Notes: generated by a model not told the origin, from the letters alone. Shown: positions 50,301-57,020, counted from the first letter of the stretch. The stretch is DNA of 64,000 nucleotides from Brasenia schreberi (GCA_036023115.1 JAYKKT010000041.1:2508501-2572500); one strand, 5' to 3'. Numbers and translations: made by a program.

Positions 50301-53129
50301 ATAGTATTGTTCAACTTTGAGAGAGTTATGAAATGAGATGGGATGCACCATCATGACATACGAATAAACACATAAGCAAATAAAGGACTTTGTTAAACTT
50401 TCTATTTTCTTAAAAGACATTTTTTGAGATCCCTAGACATGTCAAAAAAGTGGCGTACTTCGGAGACTTAAAGGCAAGAATTTGATAAGGTGATATTGGT
50501 GGTTGAGCTCCATAATGTAATTCAATTAGTTATAAATACAACAACAACAACTAAGCCTTTAACTATACTAGACGAGGTCAACTACATGGATTCTTTGTTT
50601 CTATAGAGCCCTATCATGTGCCATATTAGCAGTTAACTCACAATAAGCAAGATCATTATTTATTTTTTCTTTCCACCACTTTTATGGTTGTCCTCTACCT
50701 CTTTTAATACCTTCCAAATTGTAATTCAATTAATTACAAATAATGTAGTTAAATAATATAAAATTTATCTATAACCATGCTTTTATATGATGTATGATGA
50801 GAAGACATACACAAATGCTTTAAAAAAAATATTTTTCTCGAATGAGTGGCATTAATTTGCAGAGTTACATCAAAATACAAGGAATAGATAATTGAATGAG
50901 ATTTAAGAGACAATCTTTAGTAGTACATTTAGAACTCATATATTAGACTATCAAGGATCAAATGTCCCTTAGTCAAAGTTTTGAGATTGACTAATAGCGA
51001 GAAAAAGTCATCTATGAGCTATCTTAATGAAGCCACAAACAGAGTTAAAGAAGCTATTAGAAACAATTTTAATAAAAAAGAGAGAGATTATGTACCCTTG
51101 TGGAATGTTATCGATAATAGATGGAATAAAAAGTTGGCTCAACCTATTCATAAAGAAGTTCACTACCTAAATCTAATATTTAGGTATTCTACAAGCGTTA
51201 AAAGTGACAATGAGATTAATCAATGTATTAATGATTGCATACAGATTGATTCCTAATGAGAGTGGAGCATACAATATACATCGAGAGAAGGAGATATATG
51301 ATAATGCTCTTCACTTGATGTGCTTGTTTGTAGCCATTTGCAACCATACTTTTAGGGGGCAAGGTAACTATTTATCTTAATATTTAAGTTTATTAAATCT
51401 TATATTTATGGTAAAATAAATATTTATGATTATCTTTTTCTATTAAATATTTCATGGAATAGGTTTAAAAGTGATTATCCAAACCTCAAAGATTTTACAG
51501 TAAGAGTTTTGATGTCTTTCAACATATCTACACAAAAAAGCCCAACAAGTTGGAATATAAGTGGCTTAATGACTTGCTTTTCATCCATTACAACATATGG
51601 CAGAGACAAAAGTAATAAAGGATTAATTACTAATTAAGTATTAAAATCAAGCACCATGACAACAGCTCAAATTTCAGATTGATCGATCATTTTCAAGATT
51701 AATATACTGGCATCATATTAATTTCATCTGTAATCCAAACATCCATTGGAGTGGCATGAGCGTGGGCTAGCCGCAAATAGCAAAATCGGCAAACTTGTCA
51801 TTCCACGTTTAAAAGCCACTCTCGATTGAAGCGTCGTTTCAATTCACCAAAAATAGAGCAGAAGTACCTTTACAAAAGCGTCATCCAGAAGATTGAATAC
51901 AACTCCATCAACCACGCACTGACAATAGTGTTGTCGAGCAAAGAAAACGGTCTCACCACCATCACTGCTGAAAGCATTTTCAAAAACAAAAAAAAGAAGA
52001 TAATTCAGGCTGAAGATCATAGTTTGTTTATAGGTAGAGTCAAAATTAACTTGTTCATACCTTTCCGCTGCTGTTTTGGAGCTCCTAACCCGGGATCTCT
52101 GTGCAACACTTACAGGTAAGAATACAGACAGAAAAGATGGGGGAGAACTAGGTAATGTAAAGGATTCGGACACCGAAGCCATACCTTGTCAACGTATCTG
52201 TGAGGCCACCTCCGACGAGCCTCTTCATTAGGAATCAGCTCTCCAATAAAGTAGCATCCTGAAGAAGACGTCTTCTTCTTTATATTATTCTCCGAAGCAT
52301 CGGCCTTCAACTTCTCTGCCGTCCTCTGCGTCTTATCCAGACTCTGCAATTCCGCATCCTCATCCTGGGCATCAAGATCCTGGAATGGAGAATCTTGACT
52401 CGCCTCGGACTCCACCTGAATGGCAATTTCAGGGGGATTCACTGGATCTTCCTTGCGTTTACGTAAAGACCTCTCCGGAACGATCCTTTTTGAAGACTCT
52501 GCAAGCGGCACCGAGTCTCCATCTCGCGGAATCTTTGAATGCATTCCCAGAGACGCGACCAGCTTCTCTTTCTGAGAGGAAGGGTCCTCACTGTCCTTCG
52601 ACTTCCCCGCTTCCCACTGCATCTTATCCACGCTCTGCAACTCCTCTACCTCCGCCTCATCTAACAAAGGAGAATCACAATTTTCTACCGCTGCTACCAA
52701 CTCGGCAACTTCCAGTACATTCCCCGCGTCTTGCTTTCGTCTGCGCAAAGAGAAAGATCTCTCTGGGAGGATCCTCTTTGCAGAAGCTAAGGGAGAAGAT
52801 CGAGGAACACAATCTCTGCGTGGCGTAATCGGATGCTTTGCCGGAGACGCCACGAGTTCCTCTTTCCCAGAGGAAGCTTGGGATCTGACCTTCGACTTCC
52901 TCGCTGTCGGCTGCGTCTTAGCCAGACTGTGCAACTCCTCCACCTCCTCCTGCGGATGAAGATCCAACACCAGAGAGTTGTTTCTCTCCTCGGCCACTAC
53001 CAGCGCAGGTACTTCTATCACATCCACTTGATCCCGGCTTCGTTTGCGCGCAGAGCACGAACGTGCAGGGAGAACCCTCTTGCCGGCAGATGGAGAAGAA
53101 GATAGGGGGACGGAGACACAGCGCGGCAT
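24053..53129 (-). CDS. CMT3: Chromomethylase: plant DNA (cytosine-5)-methyltransferase with BAH and chromodomain, CMT3/CMT1-like, 21 exons
   Basis: The enzyme maintains CHG methylation by binding H3K9me2 through its BAH and chromo domains in the nucleus. Exons in coding order: 53129-52185, 52098-52061, 51964-51868, 45980-45873, 45790-45671, 45506-45407, 45212-45016, 44930-44865, 42180-41935, 40402-40344, 40237-40171, 40064-39735, 39653-39585, 28532-28446, 28374-28287, 27991-27870, 27749-27645, 27566-27523, 26484-26415, 26325-26222, 24239-24053. All introns are GT/AG, phases agree throughout, and no internal stop was seen. The protein is 1082 aa, longer than typical CMT3 (about 840) because of a repeated N-terminus. 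Order: repeats (4-282), BAH (~330-468), motif I (508-521), chromodomain (613-672), motifs IV (PCQ, Cys693), VI (ENV, Glu735), VIII (QxRxR, 777-781), IX and X. The chromodomain between motifs I and IV is diagnostic. Several strings ([24 protein letters not shown]) favour the CMT3/CMT1 clade over CMT2. Introns 3, 13 and 20 are swollen with transposons. Confidence 0.92.
24765..25373 (+). mobile_element. 5'-truncated RTE-clade LINE in intron 20
   Basis: Decayed frames contain the C-terminal part of an RTE reverse transcriptase (VKHRINV, then [19 protein letters not shown]) followed by the family 3' end (ATGGAAACAAAGAATTATGT, AAGGCTTAGTTGTTGTTG). It lies antisense to the host gene. Several stops are present. 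Confidence 0.8.
25671..25726. repeat. (GA)28 microsatellite
   Basis: An uninterrupted GA run of 56 bp inside intron 20 of the chromomethylase. The long minus-strand open frame across it (poly Ser-Leu) is an artefact of the repeat. Confidence 0.98.
26035..26110 (-). mobile_element. tRNA-derived SINE fragment
   Basis: On the minus strand it shows GCTCACTCCCACGTCACTGG followed by the B-box GAGTTCGATTACCAGGGC. It belongs to the same SINE group as the copy at 22311. It lies in intron 20. Confidence 0.6.
26415..39653 (-). CDS. CMT3: Chromomethylase exons 13-19: target-recognition region
   Basis: Exon 13 ([15 protein letters not shown]) is separated by the 11-kb intron 13 from exon 14 ([15 protein letters not shown]). 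Exon 15 ([15 protein letters not shown]), exon 16 ([17 protein letters not shown]), exon 17 ([20 protein letters not shown]), exon 18 ([11 protein letters not shown]) and exon 19 ([20 protein letters not shown]) follow. This is the variable target-recognition region ending at motif IX. The exon 19 donor is GTTTTC, an unusual but acceptable GT site. Intron 18 holds a 216-bp MITE. Confidence 0.9.
26791..27006. mobile_element. 216-bp hAT-type MITE in intron 18
   Basis: Begins TAGACATGGCA and ends ...ACCATGCCTA, an inverted repeat of about 9 bp. It contains GGTTTTGAACCGACC-type motifs. It is flanked by ACTCACAT (26783-26790) and ACTTATAT (27007-27014), an 8-bp duplication differing by two C/T changes. 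It is the same family as the element at 55882-56209. Confidence 0.7.
29590..30223 (+). mobile_element. RTE LINE reverse-transcriptase fragment in intron 13
   Basis: Frames include [61 protein letters not shown] and the active-site box FVDDIVLVD near 30156-30182. Several frameshifts and stops interrupt it. Its 3' part is replaced at 30224 by a hAT end, which indicates that the hAT inserted into or deleted the LINE. Confidence 0.8.
30224..32472. mobile_element. hAT fold-back element with two inverted 3' ends
   Basis: The left arm read on the minus strand and the right arm read on the plus strand are homologous. Each encodes a poly-acidic tail ([13 protein letters not shown] on the left, [12 protein letters not shown] on the right) and runs through TAACTTTGTAACGTTCT. 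Each ends in a GATACGCCTG / GATATGCCTG block and a terminal AATGT(T/C)(G/A)TAAAAA. At 31740-31948, minus strand, lies the hAT dimerisation exon ([51 protein letters not shown]). The element therefore joins a minus-strand hAT copy to the 3' end of a second copy. The outer ends are inferred; I could not confirm an 8-bp target duplication. Confidence 0.7.
30934..31586 (-). mobile_element. 653-bp nested hAT element with exact 8-bp target duplication
   Basis: Starts CAGTGTTGTCTG and ends CAGACAACACTG, a perfect 12-bp terminal inverted repeat. It is flanked by ATGGTACC at 30926-30933 and 31587-31594. Subterminal regions are dense in GTATCG/CGATAC. The minus strand encodes only an acidic transposase tail ([20 protein letters not shown], then [10 protein letters not shown], stop), so it is a deletion derivative of a hAT related to the element it landed in. 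Confidence 0.9.
32473..32996. other. Intron 13 sequence between elements
   Basis: AT-rich sequence without a recognised exon or transposon end. It is most likely old element debris. Confidence 0.3.
32997..36228 (-). mobile_element. Full-length RTE-clade LINE (~3.2 kb), inactivated
   Basis: On the minus strand the 5' leader (36228 downward) matches the leaders at 46337 and 63343. An apurinic-endonuclease domain follows at 35306-35785 ([35 protein letters not shown]). Reverse transcriptase occupies about 34900-33300, with decayed frames and the box FVDNIV where an intact copy would have FVDDIV. The 3' end is the family terminus with (CAA)n in plus orientation. Length and single-ORF layout fit the RTE clade. 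Several stops and frameshifts, plus the changed catalytic residue, make it non-functional. Confidence 0.85.
36270..36531 (+). mobile_element. RTE LINE 3' fragment
   Basis: Ends with AAGAATCTATGTAGTC, CCCCATCTAGTATCAAAAAA and GGTTTGGTTGTTGTAG. Upstream is LINE 3'-terminal coding debris (AATAAGAAGATATGAG, TTAACTAATATGACACATGA). It is truncated at its 5' side close to the start of the full-length minus-strand LINE. A further tail-only copy lies at 36601-36648. Confidence 0.7.
37020..37530 (+). mobile_element. hAT (DUF659-type) transposase remnant
   Basis: Broken frames read [17 protein letters not shown], a degenerate [13 protein letters not shown], a decayed C..(I/M).DG..DRK motif, and VKNVVQFIT...[15 protein letters not shown] followed by HRLNAL. 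This is the order seen in plant DUF659 hAT transposases (LPFNV..., PSYYELR, DGW.DRK, NVVQ.VTDN, LFWTPCAAHCL.L). It is heavily mutated. Confidence 0.55.
37620..38886 (+). mobile_element. RTE LINE internal fragment with nested insertion and tandem duplication
   Basis: Starts at the segment between endonuclease and reverse transcriptase (AAATGGTGGAACCTCAAATG), runs into reverse transcriptase ([20 protein letters not shown]), and stops after a duplicated part. The 152-bp block 38581-38732 is repeated at 38733-38886 (TATGAGAAAGAATTATCGAA, CATATCTACTATTGAAGTTA). A second LINE tail is inserted at 38037-38160. Confidence 0.8.
38037..38160 (+). mobile_element. 124-bp RTE 3'-end insertion nested in a LINE, with 19-bp target duplication
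   Basis: Flanked by GTATCAA(A/G)GATAAGGATAA at 38018-38036 and 38161-38179, with one mismatch. The insert contains the terminal LINE sequence (AACAAAGAATCCATGTAGTG, CCCCGTCTAGTATGAGAAAA, GGCTTTGTTGTTGTT). It shows that the outer LINE fragment was already in place when this one inserted. Confidence 0.9.
39735..40064 (-). CDS. CMT3: Chromomethylase exon 12: catalytic core, motifs IV-VIII
   Basis: A single 110-codon exon encodes [18 protein letters not shown] (motif IV, nucleophile Cys693) and [11 protein letters not shown] (motif VI, Glu735). It also encodes [17 protein letters not shown] (motif VIII, QFRMR). All residues needed for cytosine methyl transfer are intact, so this copy is predicted to be catalytically competent. 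Confidence 0.95.
40171..42180 (-). CDS. CMT3: Chromomethylase exons 9-11: chromodomain
   Basis: Exon 9 holds [10 protein letters not shown], an acidic spacer and [13 protein letters not shown]. Exon 10 holds [19 protein letters not shown] and exon 11 the C-terminal helix ([19 protein letters not shown]). This is the chromodomain inserted between motifs I and IV that defines chromomethylases. The aromatic cage expected to hold methylated lysine is present: Phe615, Trp642 and Tyr645 by position in the predicted protein. Residue roles are taken from the known maize and Arabidopsis enzymes. Confidence 0.9.
41295..41370 (-). mobile_element. RTE LINE 3' tail fragment in intron 9
   Basis: ACCAAGCCTTTTCCCACACT, AGATGTGGTCC and GCATTCTTTAATGTCATAGG match the minus-strand 3' terminus of the local LINE. 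The rest of introns 8 and 9 (40403-44864) shows no other LINE part. Confidence 0.6.
42256..43271. other. Intron 8, unassigned part
   Basis: AT-rich sequence with no recognised coding segment or element end. Confidence 0.3.
43272..43498. mobile_element. Candidate hAT-derived MITE with GTATCG-type ends
   Basis: Starts CAATGTTATAAATATCATATC and ends ...ATACACTAATTACAACATT, which is the terminal motif of the hAT fold-back at 30224-32472. The interior has GATACGGGTGTATCAGTACCG and repeated CATATCGTACAATACA. Target duplications were not clear. Confidence 0.5.
44450..44600. mobile_element. Candidate short hAT-derived MITE
   Basis: The left end TTTTTAAAACTCATAACATA with CATACGATATGGGTGTATCA, and the right end CCACGATATGATTTTTGTAA with CATTG, resemble the inverted ends of the same hAT family. 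It lies in intron 8 close to exon 8. Confidence 0.4.
44865..45212 (-). CDS. CMT3: Chromomethylase exons 7-8: acidic linker and methyltransferase motifs I-II
   Basis: Exon 7 begins with a Ser/Glu-rich linker and then gives [20 protein letters not shown], motif I of C5 methyltransferases (S-adenosylmethionine binding; residues 508-527). Exon 8 (66 nt) gives [20 protein letters not shown], the motif II region, where the acidic residue after the strand contacts the cofactor ribose. Both exons keep phase 0 at their 3' ends. Confidence 0.9.
45407..52098 (-). CDS. CMT3: Chromomethylase exons 2-6: BAH domain
   Basis: Exons 2 (38 nt) and 3 (97 nt) carry the domain start, including [15 protein letters not shown]. 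After the 5.9-kb intron 3, exons 4-6 give [43 protein letters not shown] and [14 protein letters not shown]. This is a complete BAH domain of the chromomethylase type, which binds methylated H3K9 together with the chromodomain. Exon 2 is very short and is supported only by splice sites and phase (phase 0 in, phase 2 out), so it is the least certain exon of the model. Confidence 0.85.
46210..46324. repeat. CATATCGTATGATATG-rich block
   Basis: Consists mainly of inverted ATCATATCGTATGATATGAT and related tetramer strings, ending just before the LINE 5' end. It is probably a remnant of a hAT terminus. Confidence 0.45.
46325..48720 (+). mobile_element. RTE LINE, 5' leader and endonuclease, interrupted and 3'-truncated
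   Basis: The 5' leader at 46337-46720 (CATGTAAGGGATCACCCTTG, GGCGTCCCCGTCTAGCGATG) is split from the coding part by a 707-bp insertion. Coding resumes at 47436 with the endonuclease domain ([47 protein letters not shown]) and a basic linker ([33 protein letters not shown]). It stops near 48720 before the reverse transcriptase core. It lies antisense to the host gene in intron 3. Scattered stops (for example near 47595 and 47679) mark it as dead. Confidence 0.85.
46721..47427. mobile_element. 707-bp unclassified insertion with 8-bp target duplication
   Basis: Flanked by GATAATAA at 46713-46720 and 47428-47435. The intact LINE copy at 63719 has a single GATAATAA at this point, which proves the insertion. 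It starts CTAAGTCACACATACACTTC and ends CCCGCACCCGTGTGGCATAG. Only CTA(A/T)G is shared as an inverted end. An 8-bp duplication suggests hAT. Near its ends are ACACCGACACTGTGTCG and GGTGCGGGTGTGG-like strings. No transposase is visible. Confidence 0.75.
49207..51655 (+). mobile_element. Degenerate hAT element in intron 3
   Basis: A GTATCGTATGATACGG-rich end at 49210-49350 is followed by an open start [16 protein letters not shown] near 49770. At 50981-51256 comes a hAT segment ([52 protein letters not shown]). The dimerisation domain end follows at 51480-51625 ([17 protein letters not shown], then after a shift [20 protein letters not shown]). The usual CSSSxCERNxS motif is missing between these parts. 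A truncated LINE (50539-50720) is inserted inside. No matching right terminus was found. Confidence 0.65.
50539..50720 (-). mobile_element. 182-bp RTE LINE 3' end with ~22-bp target duplication
   Basis: The minus-strand family 3' terminus (CAACAACAACTAAGCCT in plus orientation) and 170 bp of adjoining LINE. The flanks 50517-50538 and 50721-50742 are the same 22-bp sequence with two mismatches (GTAATTCAATTA then G/A, TTA, T/C, AAATA). It is nested in the hAT remnant. Confidence 0.9.
52185..53129 (-). CDS. CMT3: Chromomethylase exon 1: three tandem N-terminal repeats
   Basis: Encodes residues 1-315. The ATG at 53129 is the first in frame; the open frame extends only to a TTG upstream. Three units start near residues 4, 107 and 206. 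Each opens with a [KR]R[VI][LV]P[AE]RS basic motif and an arginine/lysine cluster. A hydrophobic EV..LV stretch, an acidic [EA]ELxS[LV][AD]K[TM]Q motif and a Ser/Lys-rich linker follow. The third unit is shorter. After the repeats comes the conserved pre-BAH motif [10 protein letters not shown] (303-312). Known chromomethylase N-termini are low-complexity and poorly conserved; a repeat structure of this kind is not something I know of. Antisense open frames at 52385-52828 and 52833-53105 are shadows of this exon. Exon GC content is clearly higher than the surroundings, as expected for a real first exon. Confidence 0.85.
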
Positions 53130-53576
53130 CTTCAAATGCTTCGCCGAAGATGCGACCGGTTTCGGCCAGCGAGAGACACCGAGAGAACGGCGTCCAAGGT
53201 CACGGGAAGAAGAGCAGAACGTGTCGGAAGGAAAACGAGTAGGGAAGAGAGAGAATGGTGAGCATTGAAAGCTCTAAATAGTCATTGATCCCTCTTTTCG
53301 TAATAGAACGGGCGGGATGAGCCAAACTGAGCGGGAAGAAAATAAATCAACCAGCGGGAAATTTGAAAGTGCCACCACTCTCCCGTGTCCGATCGTGTCC
53401 CACGTATCACATATGACACTGAAACCTCTCCTGTGTACGACTCGGGACAAACTATTTTTAACATCAAAACCCTAACGATCCGCAGAGGGAGGTGCAAGAG
53501 AAACATAGCTCAAACCTAATTATTTTAAATATTTTAACCAAATTATTTAATTAAAAACATTTTTTTGCCTTCTTTT
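53130..53576 (-). promoter_or_regulatory. Probable 5' leader and proximal promoter of the chromomethylase
   Basis: Sequence immediately upstream of the start codon. It is GC-rich to about 53270 (likely leader), then AT-richer. A CACGTATCACATATG stretch near 53401 and TTTAAATATTTTAACC near 53523 are possible promoter elements, but no TATA box or transcription start can be fixed from sequence alone. Open frames on either strand here lack motifs. Confidence 0.4.
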
Positions 53577-53582
53577 TTTGTT

Positions 53583-53680
53583 AATAGGGAGGCCAAAGCG
53601 AGGGCGTATATCCCAGGAATCGAACTGACCACCTTCATCATGTTAGTCGAGAGCCCTGTCAAGTGAGCTAAAACCCTAAG
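53583..53680 (-). mobile_element. tRNA-derived SINE upstream of the chromomethylase
   Basis: On the minus strand there is an A-box TAGCTCACTTGACAGGG (53654-53671), a B-box CAGTTCGATTCCTGGG (53611-53627) and a GGCCTCCCTATTAAC tail. It sits about 450 bp upstream of the start codon. It looks tRNA-like but lacks a paired acceptor stem. Confidence 0.7.
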
Positions 53681-53689
53681 AGTGAACCT

Positions 53690-54737
53690 GCTAAGTGTTG
53701 GAATAACATTGCCATATCGAATGACAACTCAATTTAGAAGTGAATAATAAATAGCTCTTGAAATCTCAGGTTTCGAACTTTTATGAGATGTTATCGATTG
53801 TAATATATATATTAATACACGTTATTTTATCCTTGCACCTAACTACCGTAGCTCACACCCATGGGTGCACCTGTGTCCGCAACTGCACCGGCACCACACC
53901 CTGATGATATGGGTCTTCGACTGAATATTAGTTAATCTTAAAACCAATTATTTTAGTGCTATTATCACATTCATTATTAATTTACCAATGAAAAAGCAAG
54001 TCATGAGAGAAATAAGACATATCAATTTTATAAATAATATATGTCTAATAATACATAATGTTGCTATTTTCCTGTTTAAAAAAATAGATTCTGTCAATTG
54101 AACAGTAGAAACCAACCTTGAAGATGAACCTATTTTTATACACAAAATGCGGCCCAACCTTGAAGGTGGGCATTTGGAACTGGGCGTGCTGTACCAAGAG
54201 GTGTCGTTACGCATAGGCCCATGCCCCATGAGGTGGAGTACATACGCCTGCACAGTGCGCACGCCCATGCAACCCCACTTTTGGGATCTACTCAATAGAA
54301 GTTGTATTTAGATACTCTCTTACGGTGTGTTTTTGAAACTTCATGACTCCACTCACATGGGCTTGTAACCATAGTTTCAAGAAATCAGGTTTCTTGATTT
54401 ATGAGCAGAGTTGTTGCTTAAATTTTCGTGTGAGAATGGGTATGTAAAGAGATGAGGCACTTGAGTTTTATGTGAAGGCTTTAGGTCCAAGTCCAACACC
54501 TACCTCTCCTATGGTGTCAAAACTTTTTAACTCAAATTGGGCATGTGTAGCCAAAGTCTCACACAAACCATGGGTTTCGTGTTTGATGTATAATAAAACT
54601 TAAAATGGTATTGAGGTCTAATATAGAATTGATTTGAATTTTGAATTTTGAAACTATTAGGGTGCATAGGTACAGATTTTTTTTTGAGATGTGTGCTAGG
54701 CCGACAAGGGTTGTGCTTTGACAGACACCTTTCTCAC

Positions 54738-54740
<3 letters not shown>
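53690..54740. other. Intergenic, no feature recognised
   Basis: Unassigned AT-rich sequence. A CACCCATGGGTGCACCTGTG block near 53858 resembles the ends of the 707-bp insertion at 46721 but is isolated. Confidence 0.3.

Positions 54741-54798
<58 letters not shown>
54741..54798. repeat. (TA)29 microsatellite
   Basis: An uninterrupted TA run of about 58 bp in intergenic sequence. Confidence 0.98.
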
Positions 54799-54800
<2 letters not shown>

Positions 54801-55873
54801 GTGCAGTTTTAAAAGATAGGGTAGCAATAGGGTGTGTCAGGGATAAGTACGCCTATACCTAGTGTTGACTCAAACCTCAAGAAGGTGGGTTCTCGTTTCG
54901 CTAACCTATATATATATATATATTTTGTATGTATGCGCTCTATAGAGCCCAGCTTATCTTCAAAATCTAATCTAATCGAGGTTGCATGGGCCATGTCAAT
55001 CTTGCATCCTTATTTAGAAAATGGTTCGAAACCAATTAAACTGATCAAACAAATCCAAAATGAATATTTCATATAAAATTTTGTTTCATGATTTGCTTCA
55101 TTTTTGTTACTTAAAACCATACCATTAGAACCAAAGCAATGTCGATCTCATTTATCTAATTAAGGGTCATGAGTAGTTAAGATTAAAAATAAAGGAGTGA
55201 AAAAATCTAAGTACTTTATGTAAGGTACTTGATTAATCTCGTAATACTTTTCACTTTTTGTTTTCTAATTTCAACAAATCATGCCTCTCAATTGGATCGT
55301 CGAGATTAGTTTTACAAGAATTTGCATATCCATGTTTTCATCCTCCACATCTCTCTATATACACATATAGGGAGAGGCTAGTATATGCCAACACACTTAA
55401 TGAAAGCATATCCAAACAAATTTTTGAAATTAAAGAGCACAAATTACATGTCTATTTCATTTACATGTACTATTTATTCTTTTTTAAATTTAAAACCTCG
55501 AGCCATTTATTTCTCATTGGTCAAGATTTGCTTGGATGTATATATATATATCCCTCTTTCGCCTGCATTTCCTGCACTTAGTACGTATGAGTTTTATGAT
55601 GATGCTTAAACTTCTTCGCGAGCTGTTGCAGTAAATGATCTAGCAAAACTTGTTTGGTAGGATTATATGTTCAGATAAATAGAATTGAGTTTCAGTTTAT
55701 CAAGCAATTGGTCTTCTAGCTTCCGATTGGAGTTTCAAGCATTTGGTTCCATTTTCCACCATCAAAATAAATGATCTTTCCCTCTCATTCAGCTATAGTT
55801 GAACCCCCCTATACCTAGCGGCAAATCTAGAATGCTCTTAAAGGAGGGGCCAGTGACGAGATCTTTTAGTGTG
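54799..55873. other. Intergenic, no gene recognised
   Basis: Short TA runs near 54909 and 55542. Open frames at 54834-55076 and 55258-55581 have no recognisable motif and include the TA-run residues. Confidence 0.3.
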
Positions 55874-55881
55874 GGGCAGAC

Positions 55882-56209
55882 TAGACATGTCCGGCTCCTA
55901 ACCGGCCCGGAACCGAATCGGACCAGGAACTGGCTGAACCTGGAACCCTTGAAACCAAGCTGAGAATCGAAGACCACCCAGTTTGGTTATGGTTTCACCT
56001 TTTATAAATCCAAAACCGGAACCATCAGTTCCAAATCATCGGTTTTGGTGTTCTTTAATATTTCTTATTTTTTAGCAAAATTACCGATTGCAAGTGTTTT
56101 CAGACTTTAACTGAAAGCACCCGAAAACCAGATGTTCCATAACCGTAACCACCCAGAAACATTGGTTTGGAACTGCTGGTTATAGATAAATCGGAACCGA
56201 ACATGTCTA
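55882..56209. mobile_element. 328-bp hAT-type MITE with exact 8-bp target duplication
   Basis: Starts TAGACATGTCCGGCTCC and ends GGAACCGAACATGTCTA. It is flanked by GGGCAGAC at 55874-55881 and 56210-56217. The interior is rich in GGAACC and CCGGAACC-like motifs. It has no coding capacity. Confidence 0.9.
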
Positions 56210-56217
56210 GGGCAGAC

Positions 56218-56828
56218 TATGTATTAGAGCCCAGGGATTCATCCAGGGGCTACACATATTTGTTTATATTCTTTATAAAAAGTACTATAATATTGTCAAT
56301 ACTTTCTGGATATTATCAATTAGATAGTTCTTTATTTTTTATCTGTTTAAGTTGGTCTAAAAACCTTTAATTTACATACAATCTTAACCCACAAGCTGAC
56401 ATTCACCCATCCAAGTTACTACTAACCTGCACACCCCGGGCCATGACCTCACCTTGGTGGCTTGATGAATGCTATGTTAACCCTTGCCCGAGGTTTGAGA
56501 TGCTATTAACTTCTAAGTATGAACAATATTTCCTCCAATTGTTCGATCTCGATGAGAACCAAATACATTTACAACTTCAATGTCCATAATCCTATAGCCT
56601 GAAGTAGCCTTACAATTAGCAGTGATGCATCCCTACTACTACCGTAAGGACCCCACATGTTGGTGCCTTATTAGTAGAGGCCGCCTTGTGTTACTCGCTA
56701 TTGCATGACAATGTCTTCCTTTGGTGGCTCCCTTATGTGGCTGCTACTCACACGGGACGGTAGGGGCTTTGTTGCAGATGAAGCACCAACATTTACATTA
56801 AATACAATTTGCACAACATTTTCAACTC
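56218..56828. other. Intergenic, no gene recognised
   Basis: Unassigned sequence between the MITE and the minimal RTE element. No recognisable exon or repeat end. Confidence 0.3.
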
Positions 56829-56842
56829 ATTTAACTTTTCCA

Positions 56843-57020
56843 ATCCACCCTTGCATGGTCAGTTCTAAGCCCGGATAAAGGAGGAAGATTGTGTTAGGCT
56901 TTCGACAACAACCATAAAACTTTGTCGGACTTATTTACCATAAATTCTACAAATTATGATAGGGCTATGTGGAAACAAAGAATCCATGTAGCCGACCCTA
57001 TGAGAAAAGGCTTAGTTGTT
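56843..57020 (+). mobile_element. Minimal RTE-derived element (178 bp), complete copy with 14-bp target duplication
   Basis: Perfect ATTTAACTTTTCCA copies lie at 56829-56842 and 57021-57034. The insert is the LINE 5' leader (CCCTTGCATGGTCAG, GGATAAAGGAGGAAGATTGT, CATAAAACTTTGTCGGACTT) joined directly to the LINE 3' end (ATGTGGAAACAAAGAATCCA, TGTAGCCGACCC, GAAAAGGCTTAGTTGTT). The junction ATTCTACAAATTATG matches copy 1 at 2034-2229. The target duplication shows that this compact form itself was retrotransposed. Confidence 0.9.

Noticed and set aside
52385..53105. Plus-strand open frames of 147 and 90 codons
   Set aside because: Antisense shadows of chromomethylase exon 1, which is GC-rich and repeated.
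53583..53680. Possible tRNA gene
   Set aside because: A- and B-boxes are present but the acceptor and anticodon stems do not pair; better explained as a SINE.
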